Numbered from the stretch's first letter, positions 17,231-26,155 are shown. The stretch: 58,180 nt of DNA from Nostoc sp. LPT (GCF_017115165.1 NZ_JABXKF010000178.1:1-58180); one strand, 5' to 3'. Program-made: numbers and translations. The notes: generated by a model from the letters alone, not told the origin.

Positions 17231-17959
17231 TTAAACTAACTCATCGGGGTTAATATTTAATTCTCTCAGTTTAGTAGCCAAGCGTTGCGTAGGCGTAGCC
17301 CGTCGTAGACATCGCTCCCATCCTGTTTGTAGCAAATTACCCTGATTATCCCACCAGCGCAACCAGGGTAATTCTAAATTTTGATAGCGGCCTTGCCAAA
17401 TCCCCAACTCTACACCCATCGGTTCAATCGGATAATGTCCGCGTTCATTAGCAGGTATTAGCTGATATTCACCTCTAAGCAATTGATACGCCTGGACACT
17501 GGCTTTTTTCACTTCATAAAAGCCATAGAAGGGAACTCTAATTGCTTGCTCATAAACCCAAAATTTTCCTGTAATGGGTGTTTTGTCCCGTTCTTCTGAA
17601 CCATCCCCTGAGACAAATTCCAACACAATCAGAGGTGCAACATATTCTTGCCATAGCACATAAGAACGGCGGACTTGACCATTTAAAGTTGGTGGTACAT
17701 TTGGCACATAAAACCAATCTGGGGCTTGTGCTCCTCTTTCTGGTGGTTCAGTCATGCGCCAATAAATACCGCTATCTTGACCAATGCAATATTGTCCATT
17801 GGGATGCAGCTTCTGCAAGATTGGCTCAATAGAATCTGTCAGTAATAAACTTTCAGGATGTTCTTGCAAGTTTTTCCCAAAAGTCCCGTCAGATTCTGGT
17901 AGCTGCCTATGGTCTGGTAGGGTTGATTCAATGCCTAATGGTGTCTGTGCTGAGGTCAT
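17231..17959 (-). CDS. Uma2-family (DUF820) PD-(D/E)XK nuclease-like protein
   Basis: 242 residues. The Uma2 core is visible as APDWFYVPNVPP (acidic residue of the nuclease fold), PLIVLEFVSGDGSEERD and the following KFWVYEQAIRVPFYGFYE. These proteins are very abundant in cyanobacteria and have a restriction-endonuclease-like fold; their biological job is unknown. The C-terminal linker carries an in-frame copy of a dispersed repeat at 17282-17318, encoding residues around CLRRATPTQR. A second, unrelated-looking Uma2 gene is at 30212. Confidence 0.85.
   Translation of the reverse strand: MTSAQTPLGIESTLPDHRQLPESDGTFGKNLQEHPESLLLTDSIEPILQKLHPNGQYCIGQDSGIYWRMTEPPERGAQAPDWFYVPNVPPTLNGQVRRSYVLWQEYVAPLIVLEFVSGDGSEERDKTPITGKFWVYEQAIRVPFYGFYEVKKASVQAYQLLRGEYQLIPANERGHYPIEPMGVELGIWQGRYQNLELPWLRWWDNQGNLLQTGWERCLRRATPTQRLATKLRELNINPDELV
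17282..17318. repeat. dispersed GCGTAGGCGTAGCCC repeat inside a coding region
   Basis: A repeat common in Nostoc intergenic DNA lies within the Uma2 gene without breaking the frame. A 16-base part, TGCGTAGGCGTAGCCC, recurs in reverse orientation at 57871-57886. Confidence 0.6.
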
Positions 17960-18169
17960 GGGAACCTCCTAAATATGGGGGGATAAAAAGTAATATGACA
18001 TTTTTTATAGTTGGTTGCGGGCATGGGAACACAAGGCTTGCTGAATGCAGGAATGAAAATGATTTTGTAGAGCTAGCAATTCCAAGATTCATACATTTAA
18101 TCAGCAACGCCGAACAAAACTCCTGTCTACAAATAGACTGCATTTGGGAACTTAGAAAGACAGAAAATG

Positions 18170-18943
18170 TCAAGCAAAGCTAGAAAAACCGAGATTCGGT
18201 GGAATATCTTGAATACGCCCAGGGCCAATCCCTCGGAATGCTTCTTTAAGTAAAATATCCCCAGTATACAAAGCACGTCCGACAATCACACCAGTCACGC
18301 CTTGAGGTTCTAACGCCAACAAACTCAACAAGTCGGTGATAGAACTTACCCCACCAGAAGCAATTATCGGAATAGAAATTGCTGCTGCAAGTTCTCGTAA
18401 AGCTTCTAAATTTGGACCTGTAAGTGTCCCATCCCGGTGGATATCTGTGTAAATTATGGCGGCTGCGCCCAATTCTTGCATTTGTACAGCCAGTTGAGTT
18501 GCTAAAACTTCCGAGGTTTCTAACCAGCCGCGAGTTGCTACTTTGCCATTACGGGCATCAATACCGATAATAATCTGTTCGGGAAATTCTTGGCAGAGTT
18601 GTTGCACTAACTGGGGTTGTTCTACAGCGATGGTTCCGAGAATCGCCCACTGTATGCCTAGATTAAATACTTGTTGTACGCTGGTGCGATCGCGCAATCC
18701 TCCACCAATTTCAATGGGTACTGACACTGCTTGAGCGATCGCTTCAATTGCCTCTAGGTTTACTACTTTACCTGCTTTGGCACCATCTAAATCAACTATA
18801 TGCAATTTAGTAGCACCTTCATCTACCCACTGTTTGGCAACATCAGCGGGATTTTCGCTAAAAACTTGCGAGCGATCGTAGTCTCCCTGATACAGTCGCA
18901 CACAGTGACCTTCTAGTAAATCAATCGCTGGAATTACGTCCAT
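18170..18943 (-). CDS. hisA: ProFAR isomerase of histidine biosynthesis
   Basis: 257-residue TIM barrel converting the aminoaldose ProFAR to PRFAR in histidine synthesis. The catalytic Asp8 is in VIPAIDLLEGHCVRL and the second acid in IYTDIHRDGTLTGPN; phosphate-binding loops IEIGGGLRD and IIASGGVSS are intact. Full length, with a single-gene context. A fold-back repeat element lies just upstream at 18979-19130. Confidence 0.97.
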   Translation of the reverse strand: MDVIPAIDLLEGHCVRLYQGDYDRSQVFSENPADVAKQWVDEGATKLHIVDLDGAKAGKVVNLEAIEAIAQAVSVPIEIGGGLRDRTSVQQVFNLGIQWAILGTIAVEQPQLVQQLCQEFPEQIIIGIDARNGKVATRGWLETSEVLATQLAVQMQELGAAAIIYTDIHRDGTLTGPNLEALRELAAAISIPIIASGGVSSITDLLSLLALEPQGVTGVIVGRALYTGDILLKEAFRGIGPGRIQDIPPNLGFSSFA

Positions 18944-18978
18944 TTAACTCTTCCTCATTGCAATCCAAACACTATCTA

Positions 18979-19130
18979 TATAGCAATCCTAAATGAGATT
19001 GTGAAAATTTTTGTTATGGTTGTCCTTGGTCATTAGTCAATAGTCATTTGCAATTTATTTAGGACAAATGACTATTGACTAATGACAGCCAACTCCAAAA
19101 ATATTTCACAAATGATTTAGGACTGCTATA
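18979..19130. mobile_element. 152-bp fold-back, MITE-like element
   Basis: The two halves are inverted copies. The outer ends TATAGCAATCCTAAAT (left) and ATTTAGGACTGCTATA (right) correspond with one change, and the inner arms at 19031-19050 and 19065-19084 match over 20 bp without error. The inner part carries TCATTAGTCA-type heptads. No ORF, so it would depend on a transposase elsewhere, or spread as a non-autonomous hairpin. Confidence 0.65.
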
Positions 19131-19140
19131 GCTGAATTTA

Positions 19141-19440
19141 CTATTTTTCATTTTTCATTTTTAATTGCCTTACAGCTTGCCCAAAACCCAGCACAAGCAA
19201 GATGTTAGAAAGCGTCAAAAATAGTTCTGCACCACCGTGTAACCAATCTACATTGGCTAAAGACTTACCATAATGCAGTACAGCATAAATTCCCGCCGGG
19301 ATGGTAATGGCAACAAAAACGAGAGTGCCGTAAAATCCATACAGCGCCAAACGCGGCATTTGCGGACTGCGGCTGATAAACCACAAGAAACCCAAATAGG
19401 GAAACAGTGAAAGTGCAAACAGGGTTTCTTTAGAAATCAT
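19141..19440 (-). CDS. DUF3593 membrane protein
   Basis: 99 residues with three hydrophobic spans (about 5-23, 32-54 and 70-90) and a Lys-rich tail. The family occurs in cyanobacteria and plastids of plants and algae; function unknown. Its ATG overlaps the stop of the DUF2499 gene (ATGA), so the two are translationally coupled and probably make one complex in a membrane, perhaps the thylakoid (inference). Confidence 0.85.
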   Translation of the reverse strand: MISKETLFALSLFPYLGFLWFISRSPQMPRLALYGFYGTLVFVAITIPAGIYAVLHYGKSLANVDWLHGGAELFLTLSNILLVLGFGQAVRQLKMKNEK

Positions 19441-19772
19441 TGCTCTGATTTAATAGGTTTTGGTTCAACAGTGTTAACAGATTTGGTAGAACGCCAAATC
19501 AAATACGCGGCTGCCCAAAGTGTAAAATTACCAACTAAAGTCATGGTAGCTTGAAGCGTTACCAGCCATTCCAGAGATTCGGCGTTGTCGAAATAATGCC
19601 AGGTACAGGCACACATCGCGCTGACTAAAGCTGGTAACATGGCAAGGGATAATCCCCACCAGCTGCGGTTATTAGTGAGTTCGCCGTAAGTCCAGATTAA
19701 CCAAATGGCGACAATCCACTCAATAACGCTAGAAACATGAATAATCCAGGTGGGAATCGATAGGGCGTTCAT
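19437..19772 (-). CDS. DUF2499 (Ycf49-like) membrane protein
   Basis: About 111 residues from the ATG at 19772 (MNALSIPTWIIHVSS); a TTG ten codons upstream is less likely. Three hydrophobic spans and a central HYFDN motif. Homologues are encoded in some algal plastids as Ycf49 and in plant nuclei, which points to a photosynthesis-related role not yet defined. The first gene of a two-gene unit with DUF3593. Confidence 0.85.
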   Translation of the reverse strand: MNALSIPTWIIHVSSVIEWIVAIWLIWTYGELTNNRSWWGLSLAMLPALVSAMCACTWHYFDNAESLEWLVTLQATMTLVGNFTLWAAAYLIWRSTKSVNTVEPKPIKSEQ

Positions 19773-19876
19773 ACAGTTAGGAGTGGGGAGTAGCACTGTC
19801 AAGGTGATATGTAGCTTGAATTTTATATTTGTTTAAACAAAATCTTTACTTGTTCTTTTAGAATTTTAAAAATTCC

Positions 19877-20143
19877 GAGTTCAAAGGTTCAACATTCGAG
19901 TTCAAAGGCTCAAAGTTCGAGTTCAAAGGTTCAACGTCCGAGTTCAAAGGCTCAACGTTCGAGTTCAAAGGCTCAACGTTCGAGTTCAAAGGCTCAACGT
20001 CCGAGTTCAGAAGCTCAAAGTCCGAGTTCAAAGGCTCAAAGTTCGAGTTCTGAAGCTCAACGTCCGAGTTCAAAGGCTCAACGTCCGAGTTCAAAGGCTC
20101 AACGTCCGAGTTCAGAAGCTCAACGTCCAAGTTCAGAGGGAGT
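19877..20143. repeat. 21-bp minisatellite, about 12 units
   Basis: Twelve full units of consensus GAGTTCAAAGGCTCAACGTYC and one partial unit. Because 21 is a multiple of three, the minus strand is open and reads (PLNSDVE)n, but there is no ribosome binding site and no other coding sign. The same family recurs at 39614-39865 with a slightly different last part of the unit. Confidence 0.9.
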
Positions 20144-20233
20144 TCTAACTATCTTCTGCACTATTCAAAATAGAACTTAGGAATGAGTTTACCATCTGTA
20201 TCGGGGACAGAGATTCATTTAACAATAGCTATT

Positions 20234-20264
20234 AATCCAAAATCCAAAATCCAAAATCCAAAAT
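20234..20264. repeat. AAAATCC heptad repeats running into csaB
   Basis: About four copies of the heptad CCAAAAT end on the first possible ATG of csaB at 20263, leaving no usual ribosome binding site. Confidence 0.7.
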
Positions 20265-20271
20265 GGTCAAA

Positions 20272-21309
20272 ATGCGGGCATTATTGTCTGGGTATTACGG
20301 TAAAGGTAATGGTGGTGACGAAGCTTTGTTAGCAACGCTTTTGCAAATGTTACCATCTCACGTAACGCCTGTGGTGCTTTCTGGTAATCCAAAGGAAACG
20401 CGCGATCGCTACAATGTAGAAACCTACGATCGCATGGCTCCCTTAGCTGTACTACAAGCTTTACGCTCTTGTGATGCCTTGATTTGGGGCGGCGGGAGTC
20501 TCATTCAGGATGTTACCAGTACTATTAGCCCATTTTATTATGGGGGGCTGATGGCATTAGCGCAGAAAATGGGTTTGAAAACTGTTGCTTGGGCACAAGG
20601 TATTGGCCCGTTAGTGCGCCCGCAAACTCGTTGGTTGGCAAAGCAAACCTTTAGTAATTGTACCAAAATTAGTGTCCGCGATCGCGCCAGTGCCGCTTTA
20701 TTATCCGATTGGCAAATTCCTTGTATTATAGCTCCTGACCCGGTTTGGGCGTTGGAATCTAAACCAGTACCAGGACTTTGGGATTTACCTGCGCCGAGAG
20801 TTGCGGTAACGTTGCGATCGCATCCCCAACTTACAGAAATACGTCTGGCAAATTTAACCCGTGCTTTGGTTGACTTTCAAAAAGCGACACAGGCTTTTAT
20901 TTTATTACTACCGTTTCAAAAAAGTGAAGATTTAAGTATTGCCGAAGCTATTCAACCACATCTTAAAGATGTTAGCAAAATTTTGTGTCTAGAAGATCCG
21001 CAACTTTTAAAAGGTGTGTTTCGCGGCGTGGAGATGGCAATTGGGATGCGCCTACACAGTTTAATTATGGCTGCGGCTGTTGGTTGTCGCTGTTTTGCTC
21101 TCAGTTATGACCCCAAAGTAAATCGTCTCATGGAAGACTTGGAAATGCCTGGGTGGGATTTAGCGAGTTTACCCGATGACCCCAATTTAATTGGTTTAAC
21201 TTGGATGGAGCATTACGCCAATGGCGAGGCTTTATCATCAGAGAAAATCCAATCTTTGGTGGATGGTGCTTTACTGCACTGCGAGTTATTGAGTGAAGCT
21301 TTAAGTTAA
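20272..21309 (+). CDS. csaB: polysaccharide pyruvyl transferase CsaB
   Basis: About 345 residues. The start MRALLSGYYGKGNGGDEALL at 20272 is the usual family N-terminus; an ATG three codons earlier arises from the heptad repeat. Visible motifs: WGGGSLIQD, AQGIGPL, DPVWALE and IGMRLHSLIMAA. CsaB adds pyruvate ketals to secondary cell-wall polymer, to which SLH domains attach, so it fits functionally with the SLH-porin at 12739. GT-B-like fold, cytoplasmic. An aspartyl protease gene follows 25 bp later. Confidence 0.93.
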   Translation: MRALLSGYYGKGNGGDEALLATLLQMLPSHVTPVVLSGNPKETRDRYNVETYDRMAPLAVLQALRSCDALIWGGGSLIQDVTSTISPFYYGGLMALAQKMGLKTVAWAQGIGPLVRPQTRWLAKQTFSNCTKISVRDRASAALLSDWQIPCIIAPDPVWALESKPVPGLWDLPAPRVAVTLRSHPQLTEIRLANLTRALVDFQKATQAFILLLPFQKSEDLSIAEAIQPHLKDVSKILCLEDPQLLKGVFRGVEMAIGMRLHSLIMAAAVGCRCFALSYDPKVNRLMEDLEMPGWDLASLPDDPNLIGLTWMEHYANGEALSSEKIQSLVDGALLHCELLSEALS

Positions 21310-21334
21310 AGAATTTCCCAAAATTACACAGATT

Positions 21335-21787
21335 ATGGTAAATCTCAATCGTGCCAATTCTGCCAGCAATCAACCTATGGGTGCAGTTCGAGTCAAAGTC
21401 AAGCTCACGAATGCCATTGATGAAGCGCTTGTCAGTCGAGGAATGCTCAATCCAAATATGCTGCGGGTGTATGAAACAGAAGCATTAGTGGACACAGGGG
21501 CAGTACGTACTGTACTACCCATGTCTATTGTCCAGCAACTTGGTTTGAGAATTCGAGGACAGCAGATTGCTCAATACGCCAATGGTAGTGAAGAATCTAT
21601 AGGAGTAACTGAACCCGTAATTATTGAATTGGCAGGACGGGAAACTACGGAAGCCACATTAGTTACAGGTAATATAGTCCTGATTGGACAGACGGTTTTA
21701 GAAACGCTGGATTTACTGGTGGACTGTAGAAATCAACAACTTATCCCAAATCCTGAACATCCTAACTATCCCGTGATGAGAATATAG
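21335..21787 (+). CDS. retropepsin-like aspartyl protease family protein
   Basis: 150 residues. The active-site motif is ALVDTGAVRTVLP near residue 50 and the flap-like YANGSEES follows, then a hydrophobic-hydrophobic-Gly segment VLIGQTVLETLDL, as in single-domain retropepsin-like proteases that work as dimers. The N-terminus may instead begin at MGAVRVKVKL (21377). No signal peptide. It follows csaB by 25 bp and may share its transcript; the convergent pgeF stop is 1 bp away. Such proteins are often without known substrate in cyanobacteria. Confidence 0.75.
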   Translation: MVNLNRANSASNQPMGAVRVKVKLTNAIDEALVSRGMLNPNMLRVYETEALVDTGAVRTVLPMSIVQQLGLRIRGQQIAQYANGSEESIGVTEPVIIELAGRETTEATLVTGNIVLIGQTVLETLDLLVDCRNQQLIPNPEHPNYPVMRI

Positions 21788-21788
21788 A

Positions 21789-22580
21789 CTAGTGAGTCGT
21801 TTTGCCGCTAACAATCCCTGACCACTGTACTTTTTTCTCTTTCTCCCGACGATAAGAAAAGAAATGCTCTGGAGTTTGGAAAGTACAATAAGGTGCGATC
21901 GCAATTTGTTCTGCACTAATTCCCATATTTTCCAGTTGTAAGGTATTCACTCGCCGCACATCCAACCTTACCTTTGTGGGATTTGGATCTTCTAACAAAG
22001 GTGAATTTGGTAGTTCATGCAATGCCGTTACAATTTTTTCTTCGTCATTATGTGATATGATACTAGCCCCAATTTCGGCAGCCACTTCGATAGAGACTTG
22101 GTAAACCTCACCAGCGATCGCTGGGCCCATCGCAATCCTCAAATCATCGAGTTTACTGCCTTGAGATTGTAATCGAGCGATCGCCAAGGGCACAATCTTT
22201 TTAGCAGTCCCCCGCCAGCCTGCGTGTAATGCTGCCACCCGTCCAGTTTGCACATCCCCAATTAGCACGGGTGTACAATCTGCGCTAGCGACCCAAACCG
22301 CTTGTAGAGGCTGTTCGCTCATTAAACCATCTGCCGATGCGAAATCCTCCTCAGCAGAGCTTAAGAAGCTTTCAACTTCTTGGGGGGTGAGAACAGTATT
22401 GCCATGAACCTGCTTTAAGCGATAGACTGATGCTTCTGGTTGCAATACTTCTGTGATAACTTGTGGCGATCGCGGCCAAAACTGCTGGGTAAAGAAGCCG
22501 TGATGCCAACGTTCCAGAATACTACAAGTTAGATAGGGCAGTCCTTCCCAATTGTGCCAGTGCCAAGTGTGCATCTTCAA
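21789..22580 (-). CDS. pgeF: laccase-domain purine nucleoside phosphorylase (YfiH family)
   Basis: 263 residues of the Cu-oxidase_4/YfiH family. Metal-binding residues are recognisable: QVHGNTV near 60, ADCTPVLI near 101, HAGWRGTAKKI near 118. Members were described as polyphenol oxidases, later as purine nucleoside phosphorylases, and PgeF corrects D-Ser misincorporation in E. coli peptidoglycan. Cytoplasmic. Starts divergently from birA with 71 bp between. Confidence 0.92.
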   Translation of the reverse strand: MKMHTWHWHNWEGLPYLTCSILERWHHGFFTQQFWPRSPQVITEVLQPEASVYRLKQVHGNTVLTPQEVESFLSSAEEDFASADGLMSEQPLQAVWVASADCTPVLIGDVQTGRVAALHAGWRGTAKKIVPLAIARLQSQGSKLDDLRIAMGPAIAGEVYQVSIEVAAEIGASIISHNDEEKIVTALHELPNSPLLEDPNPTKVRLDVRRVNTLQLENMGISAEQIAIAPYCTFQTPEHFFSYRREKEKKVQWSGIVSGKTTH

Positions 22581-22651
22581 CCAAACCTAAACAGAAATCA
22601 CTCATCAGCCAATCAATGCTAACTTGAACAACGGAATTTGGGTTAACTGCT

Positions 22652-23470
22652 GTGGGATTTAATCTGCAAAATTTGGAAGCAGCCTTGCAAGCAGGGCGTA
22701 AACATACATATTTACCATTTTCTCTTCACTTTTTTGAAAGCGTCTCCTCAACCAACCAAACTCTCTGGAACTTACTCAACCAAGGGGCTATTTCAGGAAC
22801 AGTAGTAATTGCAACTCAACAATCTGCTGGGCGGGGACAATGGGGTCGCCAGTGGATTTCTCCGGTTGGGGGATTATATGTTTCCGTGGCGATTTCTTTC
22901 GACCATAAAATAGAGGCTAATGACAGCTACCAACTAACTTTTGCCACTGCTTGGGGAATTGCGTCGCAATTGCGCCAATGCGGTATAGATGTTGGGATAA
23001 AATGGCCTAACGATTTAGTTTTAAATGACCGCAAACTAGGCGGCATTTTGACAGAAACCAAAGTAAACAAAGGACAAATCACCCAAGCAGTAATTGGTGT
23101 TGGTATTAACTGGATAAATCCAGTACCAGAAACTGGAATCAATCTGGAATCGTGGCAAGCTTCCCAAGATTTCAGATCAATTTCGTGTCTGGAAATCCTA
23201 ACCTCTAAAGTCTTACTGGGAATAGAATCCGGTATGGAGTGCCTTTTTCAAGAAGGAGTAAATATACTCTTGTCTGGCTATCTAGACTTGCTTACAAACA
23301 TCGGCGATCGGGTGTATGTCAATAATCTTTCAGGTACAGTAGTTGGGGTAACTCCTCAAGGAAATTTACGAGTTGATTTAGAAACACATCATACAAAGGA
23401 ACTAATTACACCGGAAATTTATATTGAACCCGGTACAATCAGTTTGGGGTACCATAAATCTTCCGTTTAA
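22652..23470 (+). CDS. birA: biotin-[acetyl-CoA-carboxylase] ligase
   Basis: 272 residues, GTG start at 22652. The biotinyl-AMP loop RGQWGR is at about 61-66 and the catalytic KWPNDLVL with Lys117 follows, then the short C-terminal SH3-like domain (GTVVGVTPQGNLRVDL). The N-terminal helix-turn-helix of E. coli BirA is absent, so this is a group I ligase without repressor role. It biotinylates AccB for fatty acid synthesis. Confidence 0.93.
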   Translation: MGFNLQNLEAALQAGRKHTYLPFSLHFFESVSSTNQTLWNLLNQGAISGTVVIATQQSAGRGQWGRQWISPVGGLYVSVAISFDHKIEANDSYQLTFATAWGIASQLRQCGIDVGIKWPNDLVLNDRKLGGILTETKVNKGQITQAVIGVGINWINPVPETGINLESWQASQDFRSISCLEILTSKVLLGIESGMECLFQEGVNILLSGYLDLLTNIGDRVYVNNLSGTVVGVTPQGNLRVDLETHHTKELITPEIYIEPGTISLGYHKSSV

Positions 23471-23560
23471 ATTTGAGGTTTGTTCAAAATTTCGCTCTTT
23501 GGACAAGACAAACCACTAGCATCATCTCTTTAGGCTAATTACACACAACTGAGAGAACAA

Positions 23561-25132
23561 ATGACGCAGCGCAATCATTCTGCCCATCATCGTTTGCATT
23601 ACTTATGGCAGCAAGGTCTAACAAAAAAACGTTTTGCCTCAACACTACCAGCTCAGGGCCTCTGTTGGCTGAGTAGCGTTAGCCTCCTTAGCGGTGGCTT
23701 CGTGTTTGCCCAAACGGAAACACAAATAGACAACATCGTTCCCACTGTTGAAAGTTCTCAACCAACAGCAGTTACAAATCCAGTTAAAGCCTCGACTTTT
23801 AAGAAACAGACTGTTGCGCCGGAAACTCCTCAAGCGCAACCGGAATTTTCCCAACGGCGAGCCAGACTCAGACAGAGACTAGGCAAGCCAGAGGTTGCTC
23901 AATCAAAAGAGCCAGTTAGGCAATCTACACCCAAAATCGAAGCTGCTGAACCAGTTGTGATTATCAGACAGTCAAAGCCCAAAGTAGAAGCCTCCCAGGT
24001 TACTCCTGTAAGGGTGAGACAGGAAAAACCCAATACCCCTGCCCGCTATGCACCTGAAAAACTTCCAGTAGTTGCTCAACCATCAAATAACTCTAACAGC
24101 CCTGTCGCTGCAACGGCGGAGAAAACCAAGGATTATAATAACGCCTATATCGATCCTAATAGTTATGACAGTGGTGCAACAGGTACTTATCAAGCACCAA
24201 ACTCTGTAATTGTTACAGAACGCTCCAGTGGTTGTCGAGCCATTTTGCCGTCAGGGCAAAGTGTATTAGGCGGCGTTTGCGCCAAAGTACCCCAAAGGAG
24301 TGTAGCTGATTCTAATGGTAAACCAGCACCTAATTGGCTCAGAAGAAGTCAAAATGCCCAATTACCAGTAGTTCCACCCGTGCGGCAGATTGCGACTACT
24401 GGCAACACCAGTAAATGGCGTGCTGCTCAAAGTGGTTCTAGCGGTGTCACCAAGAGCGCATTTCGCCCGAATCGGTTTATCCCAACTCCCAGCGAGTTCA
24501 GCCCCACAACAGTGAGTGCAGCTCCCATTGCACCGAGTGGTGGGACTTTACCGCCACCAATGGCAGATGGCAACATTGCACCCCGCCCCAGCAACGTAGC
24601 TTACGACTTCTCACTGGCATCAGTATTGCCGCAAATCCCCTACATGGGAAGAGTCGCCTATAGTGGTACGGGAATGATGTATCCCTTGTCTATTCCCGCT
24701 CCCATTACTTCTTTGTTTGGTTGGCGAGTTCATCCAATCACAGGTAATCAACGCTTCCATGCTGGTACAGACTTAGGTGCGCCTACGGGAACGCCAGTTT
24801 TGGCAGCTGCTGCTGGTCAAGTGGAAACTGCTAACTGGTTGGGTGGTTATGGTTTAACCGTTACCCTGAATCACAAATCAGCTGAACAAACTCTCTACGG
24901 TCACATGTCAGAAATCTTTGTTCAACCTGGTCAGTGGGTACAACCTGGAACTGTCATCGGGCGAGTTGGCAGCACCGGGAACTCCACAGGTCCTCATTTG
25001 CACTTTGAAGTCCGTCACCTAACACCGAACGGGTGGGTTGCTACTGACCCAGGCGTGGAATTACAAAGTGCCCTCGGTCAGTTAGTGCGAGGCTTGCAAA
25101 CCGCCCAGGTAAGCCAGCAACCAGGCAGTTAG
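23561..25132 (+). CDS. M23-family peptidoglycan endopeptidase (LytM domain)
   Basis: 523 residues. Signal peptide ending near FVFAQTET (about 51), a long Pro/Gln/Ser-rich linker, and a C-terminal M23 domain (about 375-505) with the zinc ligands HAGTDLGAP and HLHFEVR and GWRVHPITG. Cleaves peptide cross-links in the periplasm or, if its active site is occluded, activates amidases. All metal ligands seem present. Single gene, followed by a heptad repeat block. Confidence 0.93.
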   Translation: MTQRNHSAHHRLHYLWQQGLTKKRFASTLPAQGLCWLSSVSLLSGGFVFAQTETQIDNIVPTVESSQPTAVTNPVKASTFKKQTVAPETPQAQPEFSQRRARLRQRLGKPEVAQSKEPVRQSTPKIEAAEPVVIIRQSKPKVEASQVTPVRVRQEKPNTPARYAPEKLPVVAQPSNNSNSPVAATAEKTKDYNNAYIDPNSYDSGATGTYQAPNSVIVTERSSGCRAILPSGQSVLGGVCAKVPQRSVADSNGKPAPNWLRRSQNAQLPVVPPVRQIATTGNTSKWRAAQSGSSGVTKSAFRPNRFIPTPSEFSPTTVSAAPIAPSGGTLPPPMADGNIAPRPSNVAYDFSLASVLPQIPYMGRVAYSGTGMMYPLSIPAPITSLFGWRVHPITGNQRFHAGTDLGAPTGTPVLAAAAGQVETANWLGGYGLTVTLNHKSAEQTLYGHMSEIFVQPGQWVQPGTVIGRVGSTGNSTGPHLHFEVRHLTPNGWVATDPGVELQSALGQLVRGLQTAQVSQQPGS

Positions 25133-25220
25133 ATTGGGGATTTGGGACTGGGGATTGAGGATGAGGGAGATGAGGAGGATGAATGAGAAACCCATGCCCC
25201 ATGCCCCATGCCCCATTCCC
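25133..25220. repeat. CCCCATG/GGGGATT heptad repeat block
   Basis: Degenerate GGGGATT-type units followed by several CCCCATG and CCCCATT heptads, the STRR1 type described for heterocystous cyanobacteria. Lies between convergent genes. Confidence 0.75.
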
Positions 25221-25230
25221 CATTCCTAAA

Positions 25231-25911
25231 TTACAAATACCCGTGTTCTGCTAGGAATGCGGGTGTAATGCCATCTATACTATTGTTATCAGTGGCTTTG
25301 GTGTGGGGTTTGCCAGAATAAAGGAATTTTTCGACGTATTTGCCGAGAATATCCCCTTCTAGATTCACCAAACTTCCAGGAACCAAATAGCCCAGATTTG
25401 TCTCGCTGTATGTGACGGGAATTACCGCCACCTTGAATTGGGAGAGTTCTGGCTCATAAGCGGCGACTGTGAGGCTGATACCATTGACAGCAATGCTACC
25501 TTTGGGGACAATGTACCGTGCGATCGCTTCGGATGCAATAAAGGTCATTTCCCAAGAACTAGCCGTTTGTTGGGCCACTAGCAATCGACCGATGCCGTCT
25601 ACATGACCCATCACAAAATGACCCCCAACTTTGCTGCCTACCTTTAGCGACGCTTCTAAATTGACATATCTCTGTTGCGTTTGCTCACTTCCCAGAGTGG
25701 TGCGGCGTAGAGTTTCCGGTGAAGCCGTGGCAATAAACCCCTCTTTTAAAACTTGTTCCACTGTCAGGCAAACACCATCTACAGCAACACTGTCACCATA
25801 AGCCAAATCTTGCATAATTACTTCACCCGAATGGCTTACACAAGTAATTTGCCAAGAATCGCCCCCTAAGGGTTCCATCTTTCCTAATGCTTGGATTAAT
25901 CCTGTAAACAC
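25231..25911 (-). CDS. ribE: riboflavin synthase alpha subunit
   Basis: 226 residues made of two lumazine-binding barrels. Signatures MFTGLIQALG, VDGVCLTV and MGHVDGIG belong to the first and start of the second; VNGISLTVA marks the second. It dismutates two molecules of dimethyl-ribityllumazine into riboflavin. Full length; no neighbouring rib genes and no FMN riboswitch seen upstream. Confidence 0.96.
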   Translation of the reverse strand: MFTGLIQALGKMEPLGGDSWQITCVSHSGEVIMQDLAYGDSVAVDGVCLTVEQVLKEGFIATASPETLRRTTLGSEQTQQRYVNLEASLKVGSKVGGHFVMGHVDGIGRLLVAQQTASSWEMTFIASEAIARYIVPKGSIAVNGISLTVAAYEPELSQFKVAVIPVTYSETNLGYLVPGSLVNLEGDILGKYVEKFLYSGKPHTKATDNNSIDGITPAFLAEHGYL

Positions 25912-26155
25912 GGCTTTTTTGTCAAACTAACTCTATTTATTGCCTAATTTTGCCTGAAATCAATTGGTAATTGTCACATAAATCTCGAACATCCAAGTAT
26001 ATTTTCTGACTTTTTTTTGCATAGGAATATTAACACATTAGCATCCTTCACAGGGCATACTTGGGTAAGAAGGTTATTGTCTAAGAAGACCAATTTGACT
26101 TACTCTGGTTTTCACCACAAGTTCGGAGTTTAATAGAAGCAATTATAGAGAACGA
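25912..26155. other. Divergent intergenic region, ribE and DUF151 gene
   Basis: About 244 bp up to the possible leader ORF at 26156, and 340 bp up to the DUF151 gene. AT-rich; promoters for both directions expected, none placed with confidence. Confidence 0.4.

Noticed and set aside
19858..20130. 90-codon frame (PLNSDVE)n
   Set aside because: It is the in-frame reading of a 21-bp minisatellite with no start signal; repeat length divisible by three keeps it open.
19877..20143. CRISPR array
   Set aside because: Units are contiguous 21-mers without unique spacers, and no cas genes are near.
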